Shown piece after piece: positions 8,817-19,356 of a stretch of 63,030 bases of DNA. Source of the stretch: an uncultured Azospirillum sp. (GTDB lineage: Bacteria > Pseudomonadota > Alphaproteobacteria > RF32 > CAG-239); contig CABUBU010000007.1 of assembly GCA_902489795.1 (NCBI GenBank), positions 1 to 63,030 on the forward strand, given 5' to 3'. Numbering within the stretch: the stretch's first letter is position 1; every line of letters starts with the position of its first letter. The notes under the pieces are model-generated. The model had not been told where the DNA came from. It saw nothing but the letters and a program-made list of their open reading frames with translations, and searched no databases. The position numbers and the translations under genes are program-made.

Positions 8817-9191
8817 TTATTTTTTCAATTTCACGCTGTCGACGTCAACTTTAATGTCAAACAGGTCTTTGTCAACCTCACCGCTGATCTCAATAATATC
8901 TTCCGGAGTAACGTTGACGCCGCGCCAATCTTCATTATCAATCTCAACCACAATGGTTCCGCTGGCATCTTTGAACAGGTATTTCTCATCACCCAGACTT
9001 TGCTGAATCTGTCCGACTAAGACAACGGCCTGATCATCGCTCATTTTATTGGCTTCGGCAACGGTCGAAACCGCCAGTCCCGGTCCGGTGAATCCGCCGC
9101 GAGGAGCTGCGGCACCCTGATACTGGGCATGAGCCGCCCCGGCAAAACCAAGCATTAAAGCCAAAGTAGATACTGCGAGTAATTTATTCAT
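8817..9191 (-). CDS. Periplasmic YgiW/YdeI-family OB-fold protein
   Basis: 124 residues from the ATG at 9191, which follows GGAGAACACAC; an upstream in-frame extension lacks a ribosome-binding site. The signal peptide MNKLLAVSTLALMLGFAGAAHA ends in AHA. The mature protein carries the bacterial OB-fold (BOF) pattern: VVLVGQIQQSLGDEKYLF, VVEIDNEDWRGVNVTPED and EISGEVDKD. YgiW/YdeI proteins are linked to stress and cationic peptide tolerance and are commonly encoded before qseBC-like genes, exactly as here. Their ligand is not established. Confidence 0.9.
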   Translation of the reverse strand: MNKLLAVSTLALMLGFAGAAHAQYQGAAAPRGGFTGPGLAVSTVAEANKMSDDQAVVLVGQIQQSLGDEKYLFKDASGTIVVEIDNEDWRGVNVTPEDIIEISGEVDKDLFDIKVDVDSVKLKK

Positions 9192-9464
9192 GTGTGTTCT
9201 CCTAAAAAAATGTTTAACTAACTGCTTACAAGAACAATACAACATTATAAACTTAAGTAACGCTTAAGGGATAAAAAATTTTTACCTTTTTATTTAATCT
9301 CACATATCCGATTGAAAAAAATAGATATTATTTTAAAAAAATGACAAAGGGAAATTGTCCGCCAGAGCTGCCGGCGCATTTTTTTCTTAAACTCTTAAGA
9401 CTTTCCTATCACAGGAGAATCAGCTTTTTTTAAGCAGCGGAAACATCTTTGCGCCCAAACGGGA

Positions 9465-11093
<1,629 letters not shown>

Positions 11094-11116
11094 TTTCTCC
11101 TTTTGTTTTACGGTAA

Positions 11117-11148
11117 TAAAAAAACGCGGTTCATACCGCGTTTTTTTT
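11117..11148 (-). terminator. Terminator below tRNA-Ala(CGC)
   Basis: ACGCGGT / ACCGCGT stem with a four-base loop, flanked by A and T tracts, immediately after the tRNA 3' end on the minus strand. Confidence 0.8.
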
Positions 11149-11152
11149 GAAT

Positions 11153-11228
11153 TGGTGGAGCTGAGGAGGATCGAACTCCCGACCTAATGATTGCGAACCA
11201 TTCGCTCTCCCAGCTGAGCTACAGCCCC
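11153..11228 (-). tRNA. tRNA-Ala (anticodon CGC)
   Basis: A 76-nt cloverleaf on the minus strand. The acceptor GGGGCTG pairs with CAGCTCC (one G-U), discriminator A, CCA encoded. D-arm GCTCAGCTGGGAGAGC. The anticodon arm has loop TTCGCAA, giving CGC for GCG codons. T-arm GTTCGATCC. Its 5' 21 nt recur in the direct repeat at 11396. Confidence 0.95.
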
Positions 11229-11315
11229 ATAAGTACGTTTTCAAACTTCAAAATAATTTTTGTTTCCGTCGAGCGAATAAACCATTCGCCTTCCCTGCCT
11301 AATTTCGCCGCGGTT
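11208..11315. repeat. 108-bp direct repeat, copy 1 (overlaps tRNA-Ala 5' half)
   Basis: This runs from TCCCAGCTGAGCTACAGCCCC, inside the tRNA gene, through its promoter side to CGCCGCGGTT. The copy at 11396-11503 differs at one base only (AAACTTC versus AAGCTTC). Confidence 0.9.
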
Positions 11316-11395
11316 GCTGTCGCTTCCCTTGCTCAAATAAGGCAGACAAGATGTTGCAGACGAAAAACCTCCGCCGGAGCTTTTTCGCTTAGCCA

Positions 11396-11503
11396 TCCCA
11401 GCTGAGCTACAGCCCCATAAGTACGTTTTCAAGCTTCAAAATAATTTTTGTTTCCGTCGAGCGAATAAACCATTCGCCTTCCCTGCCTAATTTCGCCGCG
11501 GTT
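11396..11503. repeat. 108-bp direct repeat, copy 2 (orphan tRNA 5' fragment)
   Basis: Near-perfect duplicate, 188 bases from copy 1, carrying the first 21 nt of tRNA-Ala(CGC) plus the upstream sequence. No D/anticodon/T-arms follow, so it cannot be a tRNA. Because the copy includes the natural upstream region, it may still fire a promoter into the true gene. Confidence 0.88.
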
Positions 11504-11829
11504 CGTCATAAAAACGGCGCATCGGCCGGCAACAAGCGGAATATTACAATAAAAAAGCCTAATGTCAAATGTTTTTTATCATAAAAGACGAACCCCGCGC
11601 TTTAGAACCGGGGTTTGCGTCGGCAGTTTTCAACATTTTGATTTTCACTAAAACTCCGACACGACATGCCGCATTTGAACATAATAGAGGTTCCCCGTCA
11701 AACTGGGGGGATTTATAGCAGCCACCAGCCTAATGCTTTGAGTTCAATCAAAGGTGTGAAGCGGGTCTAACGACACCTTAACATTCAGCACCGAGTAAAA
11801 TCGGGGTTTTCTGTAAGGAATGCAACAAA
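11504..11829. other. Gene-free stretch with two adjacent hairpins
   Basis: No coding signal. Two stems stand side by side: AACCCCG (11591) with CGGGGTT (11615), and GTCGG-AGTTTT (11619) with AAAACTCCGAC (11660), the latter with a single bulged C. They may be processing or termination structures of a minus-strand transcript coming from tRNA-Ala(GGC), or relics of an element. I see no known RNA family. Confidence 0.4.
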
Positions 11830-11853
11830 AAAGCCGGTTCTGTAACCGGCTTA
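11830..11853 (-). terminator. Terminator below tRNA-Ala(GGC)
   Basis: AAGCCGGTT / AACCGGCTT perfect 9-bp stem with a four-base loop, followed on the minus strand by T6. It sits six bases from the tRNA 3' end. Confidence 0.88.
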
Positions 11854-11859
11854 CGAAAT

Positions 11860-11935
<76 letters not shown>

Positions 11936-12060
11936 ATTCAAGGCCTCTCAAAAATACACCATCTTTGAAAGTGATTACATAACTACCTAAATAATTATCC
12001 ATTGTCAAGTCTTTTTTTATTCTTTTTAAACCGCCTCTTTTTTACTTATCTTTCCGCAGA

Positions 12061-12519
12061 CTATCCTTTATCTTTTCTCTGGCCAAAAAGCGGACGGCGC
12101 CACATCATCAGCAATTCTTCTTCCCCGGTATTTTCATCAATTCCCTTTTGCTCTTCACGGAATCCGTGCCGGACATAAAACGCCGCCGCACGTTTGTTTT
12201 TGGTGTATACATGCAGCCTTAACCTTTTCCGCCTGTTTTGAGCAAAAGACAAAAGCTCAGAACCGATCCCCTGTCCCTGCTGCGATGGCTCGACAAACAG
12301 CGCACCGATATATTCATCGTCAATGATGCTGACAAAGGCAGCCGGCCGGCTGTTTTCCTCCCATACCAGAGTTTCCGCCGCCGGCAGCCAGACTTCTCTG
12401 ACTTCGGCTGCTTTGGAACGCCAGAAAGCCTCATTGACAAAGTTGTGTGCGCGAAGGCTGGCGGCCAGCCAGATTTCCGTCAAAATAGCAGCGTCTTCTT
12501 TGCGGTATGGGCGAATCAT
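12061..12519 (-). CDS. GNAT family N-acetyltransferase
   Basis: 152 residues. The acetyl-CoA-binding motif A VEPSQQGQGIGSELL lies near residues 77-91, and the motif B region NKRAAAFYVRHGFREE near 107-122. The overall layout resembles YjaB-type acetyltransferases; the acceptor (small amine or protein) is unknown. It begins directly at the parE stop codon with no gap, so it is probably co-transcribed as the distal gene of parE. No membrane segment. Confidence 0.88.
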   Translation of the reverse strand: MIRPYRKEDAAILTEIWLAASLRAHNFVNEAFWRSKAAEVREVWLPAAETLVWEENSRPAAFVSIIDDEYIGALFVEPSQQGQGIGSELLSFAQNRRKRLRLHVYTKNKRAAAFYVRHGFREEQKGIDENTGEEELLMMWRRPLFGQRKDKG

Positions 12520-14508
12520 TCAAATATCCAAATCATCGACGAACTTGGCGCGTTCAATGATAAATTTGAACCGCGGCTCCGGATTTTTACCCATCAGGCG
12601 CTCAACCACCCGCCGGGTTTCAAATGCCTCTTCTTTTCCCTCCTCGGTGTTGGTAAAGGGAACCAGAACTTTCAAAAGCGTCCGTTTGGACTTGTCCATG
12701 GTCGTTTCCTTGAGCTGTTGCGCGCTCATTTCGCCCAGCCCTTTAAAACGACTGATTTCCGCCTTTTGGTTGCCTTTGACTTCCTTTTTCAGAATCCGAT
12801 CCTTATCGTCGTCATCCAGAGCGTAAAAATTCTTGCCGGCCGCGGAAATTTTATACAGCGGCGGGGTGGCGATAAACAAATGCCCGTTCTCTATCAGCTT
12901 CGGCATCTGCTGATAGAAGAAAGTCATCAAAAGCGAAGTAATATGGGCGCCGTCGACATCGGCATCGGTCATAATGATGATTTTTTCGTAACGAAGGTTT
13001 TCTTCCTTGTAACTGTCCTTGATACCGCAGCCCAGCGCCTCAATCATGTCCTTGATTTCCTGGTTCTGGGTAATCTTGTCGAGCGAAGCGGAAGCCACGT
13101 TCAGGATTTTGCCCCGCAGCGGCAGAATCGCCTGCGTCATACGGTCACGACCCTGTTTGGCGGAACCGCCCGCGGAATCGCCCTCAACAATAAAAATTTC
13201 GGTATCTTCGGCCGCCGATTTTGAGCAATCGGCTAATTTTCCCGGCAATCGCAGACGCTTGGTCGGGCTTTTACGGTTTTGGATTTTTTCTTCCTTTTTC
13301 CTGCGGCGAAATTCTGACCGGGCAATCACATATTCCATCAGCGCAGCAGCGTTTTCGGAATCGGAGGAAAGCCAGTGGTCAAAAGAATCCTTGACCGCCT
13401 GTTCAACCAGCCGCACCGCTTTGCTTGAAGTCAGCTTGTCTTTGGTCTGCCCCTGAAATTCCGGATCGCGGATAAAGACGGAAAGCATGATGCTGGCGTC
13501 GCTTAGGAAATCTTCGCCGGTAACCGCCGCCGCCTTCTTGACGTTGGCCATTTCCGCGTATTCTTTCAGCCCGCGCAACAAAGCCGATTTGAAGCCCAGT
13601 TCGTGAGTGCCGCCCTGCGGGGTGATGACGGTGTTGCAGTAAGAGTGACAAAAGCCGTTCTCATCCTCCGGCCAGGTAACCGCCCATTCGACTTTGCCTT
13701 CATCATTGGCCAAAAGCGACTCGCCGGCAAACGGCATGCGGTTGACGGTGGTGCGGCTGCCGATCTGATAATTGAGAAAATCGCGCAGGCCGTTGGGAAA
13801 ATGCAGTTCAGTTTCCGCCGGCGTGACATCACCATCGCTCAAAAGTTCCGGCGCGCATTTCCACAAAATATGAATTCCCTTGAACAAAAAGGCCTTTGAA
13901 CGCGCCATTCTGTACAGCTTGTTGGGCGAAAAGCAGCAGTTGGCGCCGAAAATTTCCGGATCGGGACGGAAAGTGATACTGGTGCCGCGGCGGTTGGGTG
14001 CGTTGCCGACCATTTCCAGCTTGTCGAGCGGGCGTCCCTTGGCATAGTGCTGGCGATAGAGCTTGCGGTCGCGGGCAACCTCGATCGTCAGGCTTTCGGA
14101 AAGGGCGTTGACGACGGAAGAGCCGACCCCGTGCAGACCGCCAGAAACCTTGTAAGCGTTGCCGCCGAACTTGCCGCCGGAGTGCAGCATGGTCATGATC
14201 ACTTCCAAAGCGGACTTGTCGGGATATTTCGGGTGGGAATCGACGGGAATGCCGCGGCCGTTGTCGCTCACGGTTACCGAATAGTCGGCATTCAGTGACA
14301 ATTCGATCCGGTTGGCAAAACCTGCCACCGCTTCGTCCATCGAGTTGTCGAGAATTTCCGCCACCAGATGATGCAGCGATTGCTCATCAGTGCCGCCGAT
14401 ATACATGCCGGGACGCGCCCGGACAGCTTCCAGCCCCTCCAAAACCTGAATATCCTGCGCCGAATAATTGCTTTCGGCCGCGGCGCCGCCGTCAAATAAA
14501 TCCGTCAT
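12520..14508 (-). CDS. parE: DNA topoisomerase IV subunit B
   Basis: 662 residues. The GHKL ATPase contains EILDNSMDEA (catalytic Glu), DNGRGIP and GGLHGVGSSVVNAL. The transducer follows, then the TOPRIM domain with EGDSAGGSAKQGRDR and the DADVDG metal-binding motif, then the C-terminal QLKETTMD block. There is no GyrB-type insertion, and a length near 660 favours ParE over GyrB. With ParC it decatenates daughter chromosomes using ATP. ATG follows AAGGGAAA. The GNAT gene abuts its stop. The partner parC is not in the window. Confidence 0.95.
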   Translation of the reverse strand: MTDLFDGGAAAESNYSAQDIQVLEGLEAVRARPGMYIGGTDEQSLHHLVAEILDNSMDEAVAGFANRIELSLNADYSVTVSDNGRGIPVDSHPKYPDKSALEVIMTMLHSGGKFGGNAYKVSGGLHGVGSSVVNALSESLTIEVARDRKLYRQHYAKGRPLDKLEMVGNAPNRRGTSITFRPDPEIFGANCCFSPNKLYRMARSKAFLFKGIHILWKCAPELLSDGDVTPAETELHFPNGLRDFLNYQIGSRTTVNRMPFAGESLLANDEGKVEWAVTWPEDENGFCHSYCNTVITPQGGTHELGFKSALLRGLKEYAEMANVKKAAAVTGEDFLSDASIMLSVFIRDPEFQGQTKDKLTSSKAVRLVEQAVKDSFDHWLSSDSENAAALMEYVIARSEFRRRKKEEKIQNRKSPTKRLRLPGKLADCSKSAAEDTEIFIVEGDSAGGSAKQGRDRMTQAILPLRGKILNVASASLDKITQNQEIKDMIEALGCGIKDSYKEENLRYEKIIIMTDADVDGAHITSLLMTFFYQQMPKLIENGHLFIATPPLYKISAAGKNFYALDDDDKDRILKKEVKGNQKAEISRFKGLGEMSAQQLKETTMDKSKRTLLKVLVPFTNTEEGKEEAFETRRVVERLMGKNPEPRFKFIIERAKFVDDLDI

Positions 14509-14610
14509 TTTTCCCTTATCCTGTCAAAAAATCAGGGCTAAAATAGCGCAAAGTCCGCGTTTTGGCAAGTTTTAAGTACAAATTTCCGCCGCTTTTGCCC
14601 GGAAAAACGA

Positions 14611-14641
14611 AAAATGGGCAGATCCGTCATAAGATCCGCCC
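14611..14641 (-). terminator. Probable terminator between yejB and parE
   Basis: On the minus strand, GGGCGGATC and GGATCTGCCC pair around a short loop, followed by A and T5. It would close the yejAB transcript after the dispersed repeat. Confidence 0.55.
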
Positions 14642-14697
14642 CGCTAACCCTTGTTTTTTCGTCTTGATTTCCGCCGCATTTTATCGTACCTTTTTTT
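14639..14697 (-). repeat. Dispersed 58-bp repeat, copy A
   Basis: Read on the minus strand, the element runs AAAAAAGGTACG...AGCGGGG and matches the plus-strand copy at 27301-27358 at 54 of 58 bases. It contains an ATG that opens an 11-codon frame, MRRKSRRKNKG. It lies between yejB and parE. Confidence 0.85.
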
Positions 14698-14782
14698 GTT
14701 GCAAGACAAAAGGATGAATTATAACGAAAAATCAATCCGTTATAAATAAATAGGATAAATTGGGATGGGAAGGGATAAAAAC

Positions 14783-15856
14783 TTATATCTTTTCAAAATT
14801 AATCCGCGGGTCAACCAGCGAATAGGTGATGTCGCTGATCAGTTTTAAGATGAGACCGAGCAGGGCAAAAATATATAATGTGCCGAAAACGACCGGATAG
14901 TCGCGGGTCATGATCGCTTCATAACCGAGCAGACCGATTCCGTTTAAGGAAAAGATGACTTCGATCAAAAGCGAGCCGGTAAACAGCATTTTGATCAGCA
15001 GAGCGGGAAAACCGGCAATCACGATCAGCATGGCGTTGCGGAAAACATGGCCGTAAAGAATCCGGTTTTGGCTCAGCCCTTTGGCTCTGGCCGTCAGCAC
15101 GTAAGGTTTGTTCAGTTCTTCGAGAAAAGAGTTTTTGGTCAGCATGGTCAGGCTGGCAAAACCGCCGATTACCATGGCCGTTACCGGCAGGGCGATATGA
15201 TGGAAATAGTCAAGCACTTTTCTGCCGGCACTGAGTTCGTTCCAGTTGTCGGAAGTCAGTCCTCTCAGCGGAAACCATTGAAAATAGGTGCCGCCGGCAA
15301 AAAAGACGATGAGAAAAACGGCAAACAGGAAAACCGGCACCGCTGAGCCGAGCACCACCGCAAACGACGTCCACGTATCAAATTCCGAGCCGTCTTTAAC
15401 CGCTTTTTTAATGCCGAGTGGGATGGCGATCAGATAAATGATGAGGGTTGACCACAAGCCGAGCGAAACAGAAACCGGCATCCTTTCGGCAATCAGTTCC
15501 AGTACGCTTTTATCCTGATAATAGCTGCGGCCGAAGTCGAAACGGACATAGTCTTTGATCATTTTCCACAGACGTTCGTGAACCGGCTTGTCAAAACCGA
15601 ACTGCTTTTCCAGTTCCTTCACCAGTTCTTCGGGCACGCCCCGGGCGCCGCGGTATGCGCTTTCACCGCCGCTCATCTGCATTTCGGCGCCGGAAGTAAT
15701 TTGCGCGGTGGCGTCGATGTTCATCCCCCGGTATTTGGCCAGCGTATGTTCGACCGGGCCGCCGGGCGCCAGCTGGACAATCGCGAAATTAACCAGCAGA
15801 ATGCCGAGAAGCGTCAGCGGGATGAGGAGCAGCCGTTTGATGATGTAATTGCGCAT
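14783..15856 (-). CDS. yejB: Peptide/microcin ABC transporter permease YejB
   Basis: 357 residues from the ATG at 15856; a longer in-frame start has no ribosome-binding site. A DppB/OppB-type inner-membrane permease with about six helices, a large first periplasmic loop with YRGARGVPEELVKELEKQFGFDKPVHERLW (the YejB-type insertion), and the EAA loop LTARAKGLSQNRILYGHVFRNA contacting the ATPase. The start codon overlaps the yejA stop (TAATG), so the genes are coupled. YejE and YejF, normally downstream, are absent here; the next minus-strand gene is parE. Confidence 0.9.
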   Translation of the reverse strand: MRNYIIKRLLLIPLTLLGILLVNFAIVQLAPGGPVEHTLAKYRGMNIDATAQITSGAEMQMSGGESAYRGARGVPEELVKELEKQFGFDKPVHERLWKMIKDYVRFDFGRSYYQDKSVLELIAERMPVSVSLGLWSTLIIYLIAIPLGIKKAVKDGSEFDTWTSFAVVLGSAVPVFLFAVFLIVFFAGGTYFQWFPLRGLTSDNWNELSAGRKVLDYFHHIALPVTAMVIGGFASLTMLTKNSFLEELNKPYVLTARAKGLSQNRILYGHVFRNAMLIVIAGFPALLIKMLFTGSLLIEVIFSLNGIGLLGYEAIMTRDYPVVFGTLYIFALLGLILKLISDITYSLVDPRINFEKI

Positions 15857-17658
15857 TATTCGTTTTCCTTTATCCACCAGGTATAGGGCTGAAAACCGAC
15901 TTTCAGGCTTGTTTCCGGATGGGCGAACCGATTGTGATAGGCAACCTGTTTGCGCGGCGCGTACCATTGCATGATCATGTAATGTTCGTTGAGCAGCACC
16001 CGGTCGAGCGCGCGGATATAAGCCTGATAATCCTCTTTGCTCTGGGCGGTGACCATTCCGTCGAGCAGTGCGTCGATCACCGGATTTTTGATGCCGATCA
16101 GGTTGAAACTGCCGCTGACATCGGCGCTGGCGCTGCCCCAGAATTCTTTCTGTTCGTTGCCCGGCAGCCGGCTGATGGGAAAAGTGATAATGGCGATGTC
16201 GAAGTCAAAATTATCAAGCCGGTTTTTGAAAACGTTGACTTCCAGGTTGCGAAAAGTGGCTTTGATGCCGATTTTTTCCAGATTTTTCAGAAACGGCAGC
16301 ATCACCCGGGTAAACGAACTGCCGTTGGCCGAGTTGCTCAGGATTTCAAAACTTAGCGGCCGACCGGTTTTAAGGTCGGTCATTTTGCCGTCGACAAAGT
16401 CGTACCCGGCTTCCTTCAGCAGAGCCACCGCCTGCCGCAAGTTTTCCCTGGCCGACGGATAATCGGTGTAAACGGGGTTGGCCGGCGGAACGCTAAAAAC
16501 GCTTTCCGTCAGACGGCCGCGGTATTGTTCAAGGATTTCCAGTTCGCGCCCCTGCGGCAGTCCGGTCGCTTCCATACCGCTGTTGGTAAAGTAGCTGTTT
16601 AGGCGTTCGTACTGGTTGTAGAAGAGGTTTTTCTTTGCCCATTCAAAGTTAAAGGCCAGTCCGACCGCTTCCCTGACCCGACGGTCAGCAAACTGCGGCC
16701 GGCGGAGATTGAAGGCGAAGTTTTGCAGCCGTGCGGTTTCGCTGTGGGGAATTTCCTCCTTGACGATTTCTCCGCTTCTGACCTTGTCGTTGTCGTAACC
16801 TGTCGCCCAGATTTTGGCAATGTATTCCTCGCGGATGTCAATGTTGCCGGAAAACAGCGCCTGCAGGGTAACCGTCGTGTCCTGATAATAGTCGTAGCGG
16901 ATTTCGTCAAAGTTGAAAAATCCTTTGCGTGCCGGCAGGTCTTTCGCCCAATAGTCCGGGTTGCGCCTGAAGACGAGATACTTGTTGGTCTGAAAGTCCG
17001 CCAGCACGTAAGGGCCGCTGCCGAGCGGCGCTTTCAGGTAAGGCTTGGCAAAGTCTTTGCCTTCCCAGTCTTTGGCGGAATAAATCAGCATCTGCGACAG
17101 AATCAGCGGCAGTTCCTTGTTGCTGCTGCCCTTCTTAAAATAAAAGCGTACGTGGCGGGGGTTCAGCTTTTCCGCCCTTTCCACGTCGGCATAATAAATT
17201 TTGTAGAGCGGCGAGCCTTTTTCCACCAGGCTGCGGTAACTGAAAATAACGTCGTCGGCGGTGATTTCCGATCCGTCGGCAAAACGGGCGCGTTCGTCAA
17301 GTATGAAGCCGACATATTCGTCGGTCAGCTCAAACTTTTTTGCAATCAGCGGGTAGGCGGTGGTGATGTCGTCGTCGGGAACCACCGCCAGCGAATCCAT
17401 CGTCAGGGCGGCGACCTGCGTGGCGGCGATTCCCTTAAAAATGAAAGGATTGAAATTGTCAAAAGTGCCATAGGCCGGCAGCACCACTCTTCCGCCTTTG
17501 CGGGCGTCGGGATCGGCATAGTCGAAATGCTGCCAGCCGCCGCCGTATTTGGGGCTGCCGTAAAGGGCGATGCTGTCGGATTCCGCCGCCAGTCCCCGGC
17601 CGGAAAAAAGCGCTAAGGCAACCAGCAGAAAAAACTTAACCGTTTTGTTTTTCGCCAT
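15856..17658 (-). CDS. yejA: Extracellular solute-binding protein family 5, YejA-like
   Basis: 600 residues with signal peptide MAKNKTVKFFLLVALALFSG (cleavage near LAA). The mature protein opens with the YejA signature IALYGSPKYGGGWQHFDYADPDARKGG and continues with PAYGTFDNFNPF and EIRYDYYQDTTVTLQALFSG, typical of SBP family 5. It captures oligopeptide-like or microcin-C-like substrates in the periplasm for YejB. The start overlaps the end of the upstream acidic membrane-protein gene by 23 bases. Confidence 0.92.
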   Translation of the reverse strand: MAKNKTVKFFLLVALALFSGRGLAAESDSIALYGSPKYGGGWQHFDYADPDARKGGRVVLPAYGTFDNFNPFIFKGIAATQVAALTMDSLAVVPDDDITTAYPLIAKKFELTDEYVGFILDERARFADGSEITADDVIFSYRSLVEKGSPLYKIYYADVERAEKLNPRHVRFYFKKGSSNKELPLILSQMLIYSAKDWEGKDFAKPYLKAPLGSGPYVLADFQTNKYLVFRRNPDYWAKDLPARKGFFNFDEIRYDYYQDTTVTLQALFSGNIDIREEYIAKIWATGYDNDKVRSGEIVKEEIPHSETARLQNFAFNLRRPQFADRRVREAVGLAFNFEWAKKNLFYNQYERLNSYFTNSGMEATGLPQGRELEILEQYRGRLTESVFSVPPANPVYTDYPSARENLRQAVALLKEAGYDFVDGKMTDLKTGRPLSFEILSNSANGSSFTRVMLPFLKNLEKIGIKATFRNLEVNVFKNRLDNFDFDIAIITFPISRLPGNEQKEFWGSASADVSGSFNLIGIKNPVIDALLDGMVTAQSKEDYQAYIRALDRVLLNEHYMIMQWYAPRKQVAYHNRFAHPETSLKVGFQPYTWWIKENE

Positions 17659-19162
17659 TTTCGCTGTTTCCGTTTTCCTTTTCCCCGTCGCCGGAATTTT
17701 TCAGCTTTTCCAGCTCTTCCTGCAGTTTCATGATGGTTTCGTTGGTGCTGGCAAAAGTGAACTTGTTTCCTGCCGCGTCTTCTTTTTCGGCGTTTTCCTC
17801 CGCATTTTCGTTCATCATTTTATAAAGCCGTGAGCCGGTGTTCGGCGCGTCGTCCGCCAGCTTGCCGAAACTGCGTTCGAGCGCCAGCGTCAGCGGGTCG
17901 ATCTCGGTTTCCGGCTGCCGCGGCTGCTCTTTTGCCGGTTTGCGTTTGAACAGGTTGCTGAATTTGGGGAAGAACGGAGCCTTGTCCGCTTCTTTGCCGT
18001 CATCTTCGTCTTCTCCGCGGACGCCGGCGCCGGCAAACATGCGGCTGATTTCGTCTTCGATTTTGGCGGTTGCGGCGTCTTTGCCGGCCGCGGGCGTTTC
18101 CGCCGCCGTTTCTTCTGCCGAAACGGGTACCGGTTCCGGAACGGTTTCCGTGTCGGTTTCCGCTGCGGCAAGGAAGTCTTCCCCGTTCGGTTTTTCTTCT
18201 TTGCCTGCCGTGCTTTCGCCGTTCGCTTCATTTTTCCCGGCTGCGGCGGCATGGTCCGGTTCGGCGGCCGGCTGCCGCTCTTCCCCGTCGTTGATTTCTT
18301 CGCCGAAAATTTCCGTCAGGCTCAGTTCTTCCAGCTCGGCCAGAGGATCTTCCTCATTGTCCGCGATTTCGTCGTCTGCCGGTTCCGCTGCCCGAGCGAT
18401 TCTCATCTCCGCGTCGGCGAACAGTTCCGGTTCGGCCGCCGTTTTCGGCGCCGCCGGCTGGTTTTGCTGCAGGCGGTCGGCCAGCGGCGCCAAAATGGCA
18501 AACGCTTTGCCGAGCGCGCCGGTTTCAATGACGGGAAGGAATATCTTTTCCTGATCGTGTGTTTTCAGGAGGTCGAGCAGCCGGGCATAGCGGGCGCAAA
18601 ACTCGTTGACGGTACCGCGCAGCAGGTTTTCCCTGACGGCGGCGCGATACAGGCGGTTTTCAAAGTCGACGCTGCCGTTTTGCAGGCTGATCAATGCCTT
18701 GGCAAACCCCCATTTGTTGCCTTTTTCGGCCGTCGACCACAGCTTTGCCGCCTCGGAATCGCTGATGAAGTTGTAACGTTGCAGCATGTCCGCCAAAAGG
18801 CCGTTCAGTTCGCTGACGAACAGTTCTGTCCGTTCGAGGACAAAATGATTCTGCCGGCTTTGTTGCCCCTGCCAGAGCATCCGCGCGGCAATTTCAAAAA
18901 ACTCCTGATTCTGTTTAAACTGAGCTTCGATGTTTTTGAACTGTTTTTGCAGGTTTTTCTCGTGACGAAAGCGGTAAAAGCCGTTCCATGTCATCCAGAT
19001 GACAAACAGCGGCGCCACCGCCAACGCCGTATAGACCGTAAAGTCGGTCAGGCCGAGAGCTGCCGGCGAAACCCCGCCCAAACGCGAATAAATGTAGGTT
19101 CCGACATACATAAGCCACGAAATGGTCAGAAACACGGCGGTAAAAAAGCTGAAAGTGAGCAC
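17636..19162 (-). CDS. Acidic membrane protein of unknown function
   Basis: 508 residues. Two N-terminal hydrophobic helices (about 1-20 and 42-60) are followed by a helical, partly coiled-coil domain (65-235). A long low-complexity tail (240-430) is rich in Glu, Ala, Pro and Asp and probably disordered, and a short C-terminal coiled coil holds ETIMKLQEELEKLKN. The shape suggests an envelope scaffold or a stalk anchored in the inner membrane. I do not recognise the family. It overlaps yejA by 23 bases and may be co-expressed with it. The divergent neighbour is accA. Confidence 0.75.
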   Translation of the reverse strand: MLTFSFFTAVFLTISWLMYVGTYIYSRLGGVSPAALGLTDFTVYTALAVAPLFVIWMTWNGFYRFRHEKNLQKQFKNIEAQFKQNQEFFEIAARMLWQGQQSRQNHFVLERTELFVSELNGLLADMLQRYNFISDSEAAKLWSTAEKGNKWGFAKALISLQNGSVDFENRLYRAAVRENLLRGTVNEFCARYARLLDLLKTHDQEKIFLPVIETGALGKAFAILAPLADRLQQNQPAAPKTAAEPELFADAEMRIARAAEPADDEIADNEEDPLAELEELSLTEIFGEEINDGEERQPAAEPDHAAAAGKNEANGESTAGKEEKPNGEDFLAAAETDTETVPEPVPVSAEETAAETPAAGKDAATAKIEDEISRMFAGAGVRGEDEDDGKEADKAPFFPKFSNLFKRKPAKEQPRQPETEIDPLTLALERSFGKLADDAPNTGSRLYKMMNENAEENAEKEDAAGNKFTFASTNETIMKLQEELEKLKNSGDGEKENGNSENGEKQNG

Positions 19163-19356
19163 GGCGTTTTTCTCCTTTGTCCAAACAAAATTTATTTTGC
19201 CATACTAATTGCATTCGTCCGACATTTCAATCAAATATTTTGCCGTCGCCGGTGTTGCCGCCGCTATTCACAGTTTTTTAAAATAATAGTCGAAATTTAA
19301 GATAAAATGTGTTATCAAAGCACCAGTTGTAAAAATATCGGAAAGAGAAAACTGCT

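Noticed and set aside
11229..11507. CRISPR array or leader
   Set aside because: Only two 108-bp copies containing tRNA sequence; no short regular repeat-spacer structure or cas genes anywhere in the window.
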